A stretch of DNA of 50,747 nucleotides from Planctomycetota bacterium. GTDB taxonomy: Bacteria > Planctomycetota > Planctomycetia > Gemmatales > Gemmataceae. The DNA lies in NCBI GenBank assembly GCA_021413735.1, contig JAIOPV010000142.1, forward strand, positions 1-50,747. Reading direction: 5' to 3'. Below are positions 42,250 through 50,747 of the stretch, piece by piece. Both the position numbers and the translations under genes were made by a program. The notes beneath the pieces were generated by a model that was not told where the DNA came from, made no database searches, and worked only from the letters and a program-made list of their open reading frames with translations. Position 1 is the stretch's first letter. Each line of letters starts with the position of its first letter.

Positions 42250-43644
42250 TTAAACTGCGGTTTGTGTCGTCGGTTCTGTCCCGGCTGGCGGTTGACTCTT
42301 CCAACGCGATGGCATAGTGAGCCACAAGTACGATTCGATTCCCACTGCCGCCACCAAGACGATCACGCTGCCCCATTGCGAAAGCGTCAACCCGCCGTTG
42401 TACGACGGCTCAATTCGCAACGATTCATTGATGAAGCGGTGAATCGCGTAGCCGATCATCAGCACCACCATCAACTGCCCGTCGTGTCGGCGATATGGGT
42501 AGAACGCGAGCAACAGCAAGATCAGCAGCACCATGCTGACCGTTTCGTACAGTTGCGTCGGATACAACCCCACGGTGACCGGCGCAAAGGTCGGCAGATC
42601 CTCGGTCTTGCCGTTGCGTTCGACGCTCAACGATAACTGCGATTTGCCGCGTGGCCAGTCTCCGGTGAGTTCTTGCATTCGATCGGTGACGGTGAACGGG
42701 ACTTCGTCGTGAAGCGATTCGAGTGCCTTCTTGCCCTTGAGGTAACTCGGCCAGTCGTCGAACGCTGCTCGATGCCGTTCCGCCGTGACCGGTTGCCCCT
42801 TCACCAACTCTGGGCGTTGCGTTGTCGTCACGTTCGCGCCGGCAGCTTTGAGCGTCTCAAGAGCTGCCTTCGTCTTCTCGTCGGAACCGGACATTTCCAT
42901 GATGATCGCATTCCATTCGCCGTTCACCTTCACGATGCGATCGCCAACCTGGAGCCCAGCTTTGGCGGCAGGGGAATCGAGTTCCACAACCGTCACAACG
43001 GCCCGCGGATCTTCGAACAGCATGTTGCGTTCTCGCGGCTTGATCGCGAAGCCGGTCGAGGTCTGGAGGAACTTCTCGTTCACCAGTTGACCGCGTGCGT
43101 GTGCTGGCAACAGCGGGAAATGCGCTGCCCCGAGCGGCACAGGGCACACTTGCTCATTCGCGACCTGTCCCCAACAGCAGCCGTTGAGGTAACACCCGAT
43201 GCGACCGATCGCGAGCCCCATCGCCAGCAGCGGCGCGACCACATCCGCGAGCTGCCAGCCCGACACATGCAGCCGGCGCATGATGAACCAGTAGAAGAGG
43301 CCGTAGCCGACGACGCCGCCGAGAGCCGAACCGTAGAAGACGATGCCGCCTTCCCAGATCTTGAAGAAAGCCCCCGCGATGCCCGCAATCGACTGATCGG
43401 GGAACTGGTTCGCGTACTGGATCATGTACAGGATGCGTGCCCCGATGATCCCCGCGACGAACACCCAAATGGTGAAGTCCTGGAAGCGTGGGCCTTCCAT
43501 ACCGATCTTCTTGGCGCGGGCCGTGCCCCACCATGTCACGAGGATGAAGGTGATGAAGAGCATCGCCCCGAAGCCGTAGACGGGGATGCCGTCGGGCGGG
43601 AACGTGTTCTTCAGGATCGGTATTGTGAAGAGAACTTGTTGCAT
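42250..43644 (-). CDS. lgt: Prolipoprotein diacylglyceryl transferase with a PDZ-containing insertion
   Basis: This 464-residue inner-membrane enzyme attaches diacylglyceryl to the lipobox Cys of prolipoproteins. Start ATG 43644 removes an N-terminal extension that overlaps moxR. Lgt signatures are GGIVFYGSALGG (about 99-110, with Tyr where E. coli has the essential His103, as in many GCxxNGCCxG-type Lgts), the core GRIGCYLNGCCWG (147-159) and LYPTQLYE (360-367). Between them, residues about 185-355 form an insertion not found in standard 260-300 residue Lgts; it contains a PDZ-like core (VELDSPAAKAGLQVGDRIVK, 220-239). It lies 25 bp after moxR on the same strand. Confidence 0.9.
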   Translation of the reverse strand: MQQVLFTIPILKNTFPPDGIPVYGFGAMLFITFILVTWWGTARAKKIGMEGPRFQDFTIWVFVAGIIGARILYMIQYANQFPDQSIAGIAGAFFKIWEGGIVFYGSALGGVVGYGLFYWFIMRRLHVSGWQLADVVAPLLAMGLAIGRIGCYLNGCCWGQVANEQVCPVPLGAAHFPLLPAHARGQLVNEKFLQTSTGFAIKPRERNMLFEDPRAVVTVVELDSPAAKAGLQVGDRIVKVNGEWNAIIMEMSGSDEKTKAALETLKAAGANVTTTQRPELVKGQPVTAERHRAAFDDWPSYLKGKKALESLHDEVPFTVTDRMQELTGDWPRGKSQLSLSVERNGKTEDLPTFAPVTVGLYPTQLYETVSMVLLILLLLAFYPYRRHDGQLMVVLMIGYAIHRFINESLRIEPSYNGGLTLSQWGSVIVLVAAVGIESYLWLTMPSRWKSQPPAGTEPTTQTAV

Positions 43645-43669
43645 GGGAGATCCGGGGTCGCACGAAACT

Positions 43670-44644
43670 TCACGGGACGGGCAACTTCTCGAGCACTTGC
43701 CGAACCACCTGCTCGGGGCGAAGGTCTTCGGCCTCAGCTTCAAATGAGATCACCAACCGGTGCCGGAGAACGTCGGCGGCGGTTGCTTTCACATCCTCGG
43801 GCGTCGCGTATGCTCGACCACCCAGGAACGCATGCGCTTTCGCGGCACGATGCAACGCGATCACCGCACGGGTACTCGCACCAAGCTGAATCAGCCCCGC
43901 GAGATCGAGCCCATATTCGGCCGGCTTGCGGGTCGCGCGGACAATGTCCACGACGTATCCTTTCACCTTCGGATCAACGTACACCGAGTCCGTCGCGGAA
44001 CGCAACTCCTCTAGTTCGGCCGGCGTCAACACTGCGGGAATGTCGGTCGTGGTCGTGAGGCTCCCCATGCGATCCAGAACCGCGAGTTCATCGGTGCGCG
44101 ACGGATAATCGACCACCAGCTTCAGCATGAAACGATCGACCTGAGCCTCGGGCAATGGATACGTGCCTTCCTGCTCGATCGGATTCTGCGTCGCGAGCAC
44201 AAAGAAAGGACGCGGAAGTGGCAGCGTATATTCCCCAATTGTGACCTGCCGTTCGGCCATTGCTTCGAGCAGCGCAGATTGAACCTTCGCGGGGGCACGG
44301 TTGATCTCGTCAGCAAGTACCACATTCGCAAACACCGGCCCTTGCTTGACGGTGAACTCGCCGGATCGCGGGTTATAGATCTGCGTGCCGATGACGTCGG
44401 CCGGCAGCAAATCGGGCGTGAACTGGATGCGTTGGAACTTCAACTGCAAGGCGCGAGCGATTGTGCGAACCGCGAGCGTCTTCGCCAACCCGGGGACGCC
44501 TTCGAGCAAGACGTGGCCATCAGTGAGCAGCCCGATGAGGAGACCATCGACGAGGTGCCGTTGTCCGATGAGGACACTCTCGACTGCCCGGTAGAACGGG
44601 TCGAGCTTCGGTCGGAGTTTCTCGACGGTTATCGGGTCGGTCAT
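43670..44644 (-). CDS. MoxR-family AAA+ ATPase
   Basis: This 324-residue cytoplasmic AAA+ ATPase starts at ATG 44644 (AGAGGG ribosome site; longer frames run antisense into the peptidase gene). Motifs are Walker A GVPGLAKT (49-56), Walker B VVLADEINRAP (108-118), 'VQSALLEAMAERQVTIGE' and sensor FFVLATQNPIEQEGTYPLPE with the arginine-finger region AQVDRF; the C-terminal lid includes 'LIQLGASTRAVIALHRAAKA'. MoxR proteins act as chaperone-like ATPases, usually beside DUF58 and VWA genes. Those partners are absent here, and the next gene is lgt, which is unusual. Confidence 0.93.
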   Translation of the reverse strand: MTDPITVEKLRPKLDPFYRAVESVLIGQRHLVDGLLIGLLTDGHVLLEGVPGLAKTLAVRTIARALQLKFQRIQFTPDLLPADVIGTQIYNPRSGEFTVKQGPVFANVVLADEINRAPAKVQSALLEAMAERQVTIGEYTLPLPRPFFVLATQNPIEQEGTYPLPEAQVDRFMLKLVVDYPSRTDELAVLDRMGSLTTTTDIPAVLTPAELEELRSATDSVYVDPKVKGYVVDIVRATRKPAEYGLDLAGLIQLGASTRAVIALHRAAKAHAFLGGRAYATPEDVKATAADVLRHRLVISFEAEAEDLRPEQVVRQVLEKLPVP

Positions 44645-44791
44645 GATTCCCTCTGGGCGCAACAACTTCATGATACGGAGCCGACGCGAACGCGGGGAAT
44701 CGCCACTTCCAGAGAAAACGCTGGCGGGGGACAGGGCAAGCGGGGTAAACCTAACGAAAGCGTTCGCGTTCGCACTCCGGAGATTCACATC

Positions 44792-47700
44792 GTGTATCGC
44801 GCTGCCCGCGTCTTCGCAGGAATCGGCCTGTTCCTGCTGCTTGCCAATGTTGCCACGCCCGTCGCGGCTCAAATCACCAAGCGACCTCTCACATTCGCGG
44901 ACGAACACATCTGGCGAACTGCTGCGCCTCCGGTCCTGTCGCCGGATGGCGGGCACATCGCTTACGCGGTTTGGCCGGTCGAAGGCGATGGCGAATCCAT
45001 CGTGCGACACATCGCGACGGGCAAGGAATTTCGCTTCCCACGCGGTTCGGGTGTGGCTGCGACCGAGCCGAAGTTCACGCCGGATGCGAAGCATGTGCTT
45101 CTGCCACTGACACCGACCAAGGCTGAAATCGAGAAGGCGAAGGCCGACAAACTGAAGCCCGAAGAGATGCCGCAATCGACGCTCGCGGTTGTCGAACTGA
45201 CCACCGGGAACATCACCGACAAGTTACCGCAAAGTGGCGTGTTCGCGGTGGCGGGCGAAGGTGCTGGCATCGTGATTTATCGCAAACCGACGAAGCCCGA
45301 ACCCGGCAAGGACGACGCGAAAACGACACCGCCCGTGCTTCCGATCAAGGGAAAGTCGCCGACCCCCGTGCTACCGACCGCCACCAAAACTTACGGCACG
45401 GATCTGTTCATTCGCGATATCGCCGCGAAGACTGAACGCACCATCTCCGACGTGGCCGAGTTCAGTTTGACACGCGACCGAAAGCAGTTGATCTACCTCG
45501 TGAACTCCAAGCGTGAGGACAGGAACGGCGTCTTCGTCGTGCCCCCCAAAGGTGGAACGACCCCGGAGGCGATCAAGTCGGGGCAGGGGCGCTTCTCCGG
45601 ACTGACATGGGACGAGAAGCAAACGAAGCTCGCGTTCCTGTACGACGAAGGTGCTGTTCCGAATCCGAAGCTCGCACCGCCGCCGCGACCCGTGGGAACG
45701 CCTGTGGGCACCACACTTCCAGCACCCGCGGCACCGTCGGCCAGTGCGAAGTATCGCGCGTTTGTGTGGGATCGCACCGCGAAGCCCGCTCCTTCGACGG
45801 CGAGAGATTTCCGGTTAGGCGCGACCGGCGGTTTCGCTTCTCTCATTCCGGCGATCATCGCCGCGAACCCTTCGACTGTCGTGATAGCCGAGGAAGTTCT
45901 TGGCCCCGACTCACCGGGTATGCGACCGGGCTGGTCGCTCTCCAGCGGCACGCTCACGTTCTCGACGGATGGAACGAAACTGTTCGTAAACACGGCCCCG
46001 AAGCGCGAGCCGCTGCCGCCGGCAGGTCCGCCCAAACCTGACGATTTCCAGCTTGATCTCTGGCACTGGAAGGACGAACGACTCCAACCGATGCAGAAGC
46101 TCCAGGCCGGAGCCGATCAGGTGAAGACGTATTCCGGCGTCGTGTTGCTTGACGGCAAACTATTCCGTCAACTCTCCGACGACAACATCACGGTGAGCCA
46201 ACCGCAAGCTGGGAGCGATTGGGCACTCGGTTCCGACAACCGCCTGTATCGCCACGTCACGGGTTACGGGTTGCCGTTGTCGGAGTACTCCGCCGTGAAC
46301 ATCCGAACGGGTGAACACAAGGCGCTGCTGCCGGGGTTCGGCGGTTACAGCACCCCAACGCCAAGCATGTCGCCGACCGGTAAGCATCTCGTCGGGTTCG
46401 ACGGCAAGGACTGGTTCAGCATCTCGGTGCCCGATGGCAAGCGTGTGAACCTCACCGCGAACCTGAAGGTGAAGTTCATCGACGAACACGACGATCACCC
46501 TGGTTCGCCACCGCCCGCAGGCGCAGCACAGTGGACACAGGACGGCAAGTTCGTGTTGCTCGGCGATGGGTACGACATCTGGAAGTTCGCGGCCGACGGC
46601 TCCGCAAGCGAGAACCTCACGCGAATTGGCCGCGAACAGCACGTCCACTTCCGGTTGCTTCGAGTGCCGACGCAGGACACGTTCGAGCCATTCCATGGTT
46701 TCGATTTGTCGAAGCCGCAACTGCTCGGTGCCGAGAATACGCAGACGCGCGACACGGGTTTCTATCGCCTCGAACCGGGCGCCGCGCCGAAGTTGCTCAT
46801 CATGGGGGCGCGAGCCTACGGTCAGCCGACCAAAGCCAAGGACGCGGACGTGTACTTGCTCACGGTCCAGACCTTCTCGACATTCCCGGATTACTGCGTC
46901 ACGACGTCGGACTTCAACGAAATGAAGCGTGTCACGGACATCAACCCGCGTGTGAAGGAGTTCAACTGGGGCAAGGCCGAACTCGTGAATTACACCAGTT
47001 CCGACGGCACGAAGCTCTCGGGGGTGCTGGTGAAGCCTGAGAACTTCGACCCCTCGAAGAAGTACCCGATGGTGGTCTACATCTACGAACGGCTCTCCGA
47101 CACGGTTCACCATTTCCGGGTGCCGGTCGTGAATCGTGGGCAGGTCATTAACCCGACGTTCTACGCCAGCAATGGCTACCTCGTGCTGATGCCCGACATC
47201 GCGTACAAGGTCGGGGCACCCGGTCAGAGCGCGATCAAGTGCGTGCTTCCCGCGATTCAGGCGGTGGTCGATAAAGGTTACGTGAACGAGAAAGCGATCG
47301 GCATCAACGGTCAGTCGTGGGGTGGCTACCAGATCGCGTACATGGTTACGCAAACGGATCGCTTCAAGGCAGCGGTTGCGGGTGCGCCGGTGTCGAACAT
47401 GGTGAGTGCTTACGATGGCATTCGCTGGGGTACGGGGCTCACGCGGCAGTTCCAGTACGAATGGACGCAGAGCCGCATCGGGGCGACGCTGTGGGAAGCG
47501 CCGATGAAGTTCATCGAGAACAGCCCGGTGTTCATGGCCGACCGCGTGAAGACGCCACTCTTGATGATTCACAACGATCAGGACGACGCAGTGCCGTGGT
47601 ATCAGGGCATCGAGTACTACCTCGCACTGCGTCGGCTCGGCAAGGAGTGCTACCTGCTGAACTACAACGGCGAACCGCACAATCTCGTGAAGCGTGCCGC

Positions 47701-47854
47701 GGCTCGCGACTTCGCTGCGCGAATGTTTCAGTTCTTCGAGCATCATTTGAAGGGGCGGCCCGAACCCGCGTGGATGGTGAAGGGCGTGCCGTATCTTGAT
47801 CGCGACAAGGACAAGGACGAGATCAAGAAATTATTGGGGTCCAGCGGGAAATGA
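44792..47854 (+). CDS. Secreted S9 family prolyl-oligopeptidase-like peptidase
   Basis: This 1020-residue protein starts at GTG 44792, chosen for the GGAG site ten bases upstream and the signal peptide right after it (VFAGIGLFLLLANVATPVAA). Residues about 40-720 form a beta-propeller-like region with Pro/Thr-rich inserts. Residues about 740-1015 are the alpha/beta-hydrolase domain: nucleophile motif GINGQSWGGY (Ser about 842), HNDQDDAVPW (Asp about 931) and NYNGEPHNLVK (His about 963), giving a complete catalytic triad. It probably cleaves peptides in the periplasm. It is divergent from moxR and is followed, on the same strand, by another secreted peptidase. Confidence 0.92.
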   Translation: MYRAARVFAGIGLFLLLANVATPVAAQITKRPLTFADEHIWRTAAPPVLSPDGGHIAYAVWPVEGDGESIVRHIATGKEFRFPRGSGVAATEPKFTPDAKHVLLPLTPTKAEIEKAKADKLKPEEMPQSTLAVVELTTGNITDKLPQSGVFAVAGEGAGIVIYRKPTKPEPGKDDAKTTPPVLPIKGKSPTPVLPTATKTYGTDLFIRDIAAKTERTISDVAEFSLTRDRKQLIYLVNSKREDRNGVFVVPPKGGTTPEAIKSGQGRFSGLTWDEKQTKLAFLYDEGAVPNPKLAPPPRPVGTPVGTTLPAPAAPSASAKYRAFVWDRTAKPAPSTARDFRLGATGGFASLIPAIIAANPSTVVIAEEVLGPDSPGMRPGWSLSSGTLTFSTDGTKLFVNTAPKREPLPPAGPPKPDDFQLDLWHWKDERLQPMQKLQAGADQVKTYSGVVLLDGKLFRQLSDDNITVSQPQAGSDWALGSDNRLYRHVTGYGLPLSEYSAVNIRTGEHKALLPGFGGYSTPTPSMSPTGKHLVGFDGKDWFSISVPDGKRVNLTANLKVKFIDEHDDHPGSPPPAGAAQWTQDGKFVLLGDGYDIWKFAADGSASENLTRIGREQHVHFRLLRVPTQDTFEPFHGFDLSKPQLLGAENTQTRDTGFYRLEPGAAPKLLIMGARAYGQPTKAKDADVYLLTVQTFSTFPDYCVTTSDFNEMKRVTDINPRVKEFNWGKAELVNYTSSDGTKLSGVLVKPENFDPSKKYPMVVYIYERLSDTVHHFRVPVVNRGQVINPTFYASNGYLVLMPDIAYKVGAPGQSAIKCVLPAIQAVVDKGYVNEKAIGINGQSWGGYQIAYMVTQTDRFKAAVAGAPVSNMVSAYDGIRWGTGLTRQFQYEWTQSRIGATLWEAPMKFIENSPVFMADRVKTPLLMIHNDQDDAVPWYQGIEYYLALRRLGKECYLLNYNGEPHNLVKRAAARDFAARMFQFFEHHLKGRPEPAWMVKGVPYLDRDKDKDEIKKLLGSSGK

Positions 47855-47863
47855 TTGAGCCGC

Positions 47864-47927
47864 GTTTAGCGGCAGCCCCATCGGGGCTGCCGTCGGCGCA
47901 GTGGTCCCAACGGGACCACCGCTAAAC
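47864..47927. repeat. Cloverleaf-like compound palindrome
   Basis: A 9-bp outer stem (GTTTAGCGG 47864-47872 with CCGCTAAAC 47919-47927) encloses two hairpins: GCAGCCCC/GGGGCTGC (47872-47879 and 47883-47890) and GTGGTCCC/GGGACCAC (47901-47908 and 47912-47919). RNA or single-stranded DNA could fold as a three-way junction. It lies between two co-directional peptidase genes, 10 bp after the first stop codon, and could be a terminator or a mobile palindromic repeat. Confidence 0.8.
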
Positions 47928-47985
47928 ATTGTGGATCGCGATACAATCACCTCTCCAAACACACCGCCACCGCACGGAGACCGCC

Positions 47986-50747
47986 GTGTTTCGCATTGTC
48001 GCGTTGTTCGCCCTCGCTCTGTTCGCGCCGTTCGCACACGCTCAACCACTTCAAACGGTCGCTGAGAAATCCGAATACAAGGCCACATCGAAGTACGCTG
48101 ATGTCGTGGCTTTCTGCGAAGCCATTGCGAAACGCGGCCCCACAGCACGCCTCGAATACTTCGGCACCAGTCACGATGGTCGCAAGCTGCCGTTACTCGT
48201 CGTCTCCGATCCGCCCGTGAGCAATGCCGAGGAAGCGAAGAAGTCCGACAAGCTCGTTGTGATGGCCTTCGCGAACATTCACGCGGGGGAAGTCGATGGC
48301 AAGGAAGCACTGCTCGCGCTGGCTCGCGATCTCACCGACAAGAAGGATCACCCGCTCCTGAAGGATCTCGTGATTCTGCTGGTGCCGATCTTGAACGCAG
48401 ACGGCAACGAACGGATCGACCCCAAGAATCGCCCCGGCGACAACGGCCCCGTTGATGGTGCTGGCATCCGCGAAAACGCTCAGAAGCTCGATCTGAACCG
48501 CGACTTCGTGAAGCTCGAAACGCCAGAAGTGCGAGCGCTCGTGAAGCTGTTCAACACCTGGGATCCCGCGATGGTGATCGACTGCCACACCACCAATGGC
48601 AGCAACCACCGCCACACGCTCACCTACGACGGCCCACGATATCCGTCGTCAGATCGAGGAATCTGGACGAGGCATGTCATCTTCCCAGATGTCAAGAAAC
48701 GGATGAAAGAGAGATCGGGCTTCGACATCGCAGCCTATGGGAACTTCTCGCAAGACCGCACGAAGTGGGAAACCTATCCTGCCCTGCCGCGATACGGGGT
48801 TCAGTACCTCTCGCTCCGCGGACAAATCGGCATTCTCTCCGAATCGTACAGTTACGCCCCGTTCAAGGATCGTGTGAAGGCAAGTTCCGAGTTCGTGCTT
48901 GCGTGCTTTGAGTCAGCAGCCGCACACAAGACGGACGTTCTGCGGACGACCGATACGAAGCCACCCTGGTCATCTGTGATCGAGGTTCGAACAGAGACAG
49001 AGGCTTTCCCGGGGAGGGTGCGGATTCTCGGCTTCGAAGAAGAGGACAAGGACGGCAAATGGATCGCGACTGACAAATTGAAGGATTACTATCTGAAGCA
49101 CGTCGGTGCGGTCAAGCCGACGGAGTATGTGGAACGGCCACTCGCGGGGTACTTCATTCCCCCCAGTTACACGACGGCAATCGAAACAATCCGTCGGCAC
49201 GGAATCACCGTCGAGGAGTTGCGGGAAGACATCGACCTCAACGTCGAGGTTTACCGGGTTCAAACCGTTGACACCGTGGCTCGCCCCTTCCAGAAGCACC
49301 AACTTGTCTCGGTCGAGGTCAAGAAGCGAAGCGAGACCCGTCGCGTTCCCGCTGGCACCGTGCGGGTTCGCACCACGCAACCGCTCGGCACTCTCGCTGC
49401 GTACCTACTGGAACCTCGGAGTGAAGACGGTCTCACAACGTGGGGCATGTTCAACGATGGCCTGAAGCCCGGTGAAGACTTCCCCGTGATGCGGCTACGG
49501 AAAGCACATCCGCTAACCGTCGGGCCGCTGGCTCCGTTGCCCGAAAATCGTGTGGTCAACCAGCCCGTCACGGAAGCGTTGTTGATCGGCCACGGCGGGG
49601 GCTTCTCATTCGGGCTGCAAGGCTCGCCGGTGAGCGTCGGCGACTGGCTCGATGCGGAGCACTTCCTGCAGACGAAAGAGGGCAAACTCTGGAAGGTCGA
49701 GGCTCGCACGGGCAAGGCCGAGCCGTTCGCCGATCCGGAGAAGATCGCCAAGTCGCTGAAAGCGCTGAAAGATCTGGAGGCAAGCGAATTCGAGAATATC
49801 ACTCAGGGCCGATTCTTCCGCATGACGCCCGACCGGGCCGCGTTCACCTTCAACATGGGCCCCGACATCGCACTCGCGTATTTCGATGGCCGACCTGCCG
49901 TGCGGCTCACCAAGAGTGATGGCTCGAAGGAGTCGGTCACATTCTCGCCCGATAGCAAGCGTCTCGCGTTCGTGCGGAACGGTAACCTGTTCGTGGTGGA
50001 TTTCGAGAAGCCGGAAGAAAAGCAACTCACGCACGACGGTGGCAGCAACGACATTCTGAACGGGCAAGCCGACTGGGTGTACGAGGAGGAAATCTTCAAC
50101 CGCGACGGCAAGGCATTCTGGTGGAGCGGCGACGGCAAGCAGCTCGCGTTCATGCGGTTCGACGATTCGCCTGTTAAGAAGTTCAACATCGTGAACCTCA
50201 ACCCCGTTCGCGGCCAGCTCGAAACGTATCCGTATCCGAAGGTCGGCGACCCGAACCCCCTCGTGAAGATTGGCGTCGTTTCCGCGAGCGGCGGCAAGCC
50301 CGTGTTCCTCGACTTCGGCGAGCACAAACCCGAAGACATCGTGATCGCTCGCGTCGGCTGGTTGCCAGACTCGAAGACGGTGTTCGCATACGTGCAGAAC
50401 CGTTCGCAAACCTGGATGGATTTCACGACGTGGGCGACCCCTGACGCGAAGCCGAAGGTGCTGTTCCGCGACAGCACGAAAGCGTGGGTCGATGACACTG
50501 GCCCACCGCACTGGTTGCCGGATGGCTCATTCCTGTACGCCAGCGATCGCAGCGGTTGGCGACATCTGTACCACTTCGCGGCCAACGGCAAACTGCTTGG
50601 GCCTGTCACAACTGGCGAGTGGGAAGTGAAGGACGTGCTGCGTGTCGACGGCGGCGAGAAACAGATTTACTTCACGGCGACTTACACGAGCCACACGGGT
50701 ATTGATCTGTGTCGTGTGAAGCTCGGCGAGAAGACGGAACTGCTCAC
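47986..50747 (+). CDS. Secreted M14 carboxypeptidase fused to S9B (DPP IV-type) propeller (3' partial)
   Basis: A frame from GTG 47986 runs open to the window edge (at least 920 residues). It begins with a signal peptide (VALFALALFAPFAHAQ). Residues about 30-330 are an M14 zinc carboxypeptidase with all key residues: NIHAGE (His99, Glu102), LDLNRDF, IDCHTT (His201) and ILSESYSY (Glu286). A linker region (about 330-560) follows. From about 570 the sequence is the beta-propeller part of an S9B dipeptidyl-peptidase IV-like enzyme: 'VTFSPDSKRLAFVRNGNLFV', 'ADWVYEEEIFNR', 'FWWSGDGKQLAFMRFDD' and 'YPYPKVGDPNPLV'. The hydrolase domain would lie beyond the window. All 60-base lines were checked in frame with no stop or shift. 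It follows the S9 peptidase and cloverleaf repeat. Confidence 0.85.
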   Translation, partial: MFRIVALFALALFAPFAHAQPLQTVAEKSEYKATSKYADVVAFCEAIAKRGPTARLEYFGTSHDGRKLPLLVVSDPPVSNAEEAKKSDKLVVMAFANIHAGEVDGKEALLALARDLTDKKDHPLLKDLVILLVPILNADGNERIDPKNRPGDNGPVDGAGIRENAQKLDLNRDFVKLETPEVRALVKLFNTWDPAMVIDCHTTNGSNHRHTLTYDGPRYPSSDRGIWTRHVIFPDVKKRMKERSGFDIAAYGNFSQDRTKWETYPALPRYGVQYLSLRGQIGILSESYSYAPFKDRVKASSEFVLACFESAAAHKTDVLRTTDTKPPWSSVIEVRTETEAFPGRVRILGFEEEDKDGKWIATDKLKDYYLKHVGAVKPTEYVERPLAGYFIPPSYTTAIETIRRHGITVEELREDIDLNVEVYRVQTVDTVARPFQKHQLVSVEVKKRSETRRVPAGTVRVRTTQPLGTLAAYLLEPRSEDGLTTWGMFNDGLKPGEDFPVMRLRKAHPLTVGPLAPLPENRVVNQPVTEALLIGHGGGFSFGLQGSPVSVGDWLDAEHFLQTKEGKLWKVEARTGKAEPFADPEKIAKSLKALKDLEASEFENITQGRFFRMTPDRAAFTFNMGPDIALAYFDGRPAVRLTKSDGSKESVTFSPDSKRLAFVRNGNLFVVDFEKPEEKQLTHDGGSNDILNGQADWVYEEEIFNRDGKAFWWSGDGKQLAFMRFDDSPVKKFNIVNLNPVRGQLETYPYPKVGDPNPLVKIGVVSASGGKPVFLDFGEHKPEDIVIARVGWLPDSKTVFAYVQNRSQTWMDFTTWATPDAKPKVLFRDSTKAWVDDTGPPHWLPDGSFLYASDRSGWRHLYHFAANGKLLGPVTTGEWEVKDVLRVDGGEKQIYFTATYTSHTGIDLCRVKLGEKTELL

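Noticed and set aside
44279-44791. N-terminal extension of the S9 peptidase frame
   Set aside because: It overlaps moxR antisense, and the signal peptide starts at GTG 44792 with a ribosome site.
46160-47746. 528-codon frame antisense to the S9 peptidase gene
   Set aside because: No domain or signal was seen, and the sense frame carries a complete catalytic triad.

Overview
The window looks like chromosomal DNA of a planctomycete, most likely family Gemmataceae. This is inferred from gene content: a DUF1549/DUF1553 protein followed by a DUF1501 protein and a WD40 protein, a DUF1559 prepilin-like protein followed by a small lipoprotein, PEP-CTERM proteins, an 'LEDRTTP' N-terminus on a surface protein, a TIGR02996-type 'YADWLDEHDDPRG' motif, many secreted proteins, and GC-rich DNA with long antisense shadow frames. 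No tRNA, rRNA, CRISPR array or phage module was seen.

Layout. 1-8.6 kb: the C-terminal part of a probable membrane Ser/Thr kinase with TPRs, a small secreted protein, a calcium-repeat/GlcG surface protein, an outer-membrane beta-barrel protein and a small exported protein. 8.9-13.1 kb: the DUF1549/1553 - DUF1501 - WD40 operon. 13.5-20.6 kb, minus strand: four tightly packed genes, namely a winged-helix-repeat protein, a P-loop ATPase, a beta-rich protein with C-terminal membrane segments, and a membrane spermidine-synthase-like protein. 20.8-24.9 kb: a divergent 1371-residue protein with a degenerate FHA domain, a giant coiled coil and a pseudokinase. 25.0-26.6 kb: an Ala/Val/Ile-rich leader peptide, an attenuator-like RNA switch and a PLP aminotransferase. 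26.7-29.5 kb: a YfcE-like phosphodiesterase, two PEP-CTERM paralogues, and a terminator with a truncated group II intron placed in its T-rich tail. 29.5-35.8 kb: a CysQ/IMPase-type phosphatase, an ABC exporter with a wrecked ATPase site, and an ABC-2 transporter (one ATPase, two permeases). 35.8-37.2 kb: a lipoprotein and DUF1559 pair. 37.4-42.2 kb: an alkyladenine-glycosylase-like protein with an HTH, glucose-6-phosphate isomerase divergent from archaeal-type phosphoglycerate mutase, and a TIGR02996-DUF1963 protein. 42.2-50.7 kb: MoxR ATPase followed by a prolipoprotein diacylglyceryl transferase with a PDZ insertion, then two secreted peptidases, the second a continuous M14-S9B fusion running off the window.

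Intergenic DNA carries long, often perfect inverted repeats, including a cloverleaf-like element and a 126-bp compound palindrome. Three of the four wide-enough convergent gene junctions have a terminator-like palindrome. The best candidates for undescribed biology are the winged-helix/ATPase/beta-membrane cassette beside the FHA-coiled-coil-pseudokinase gene, and the leader-peptide attenuator upstream of the aminotransferase. All functional statements come from reading motifs; no database search was run.
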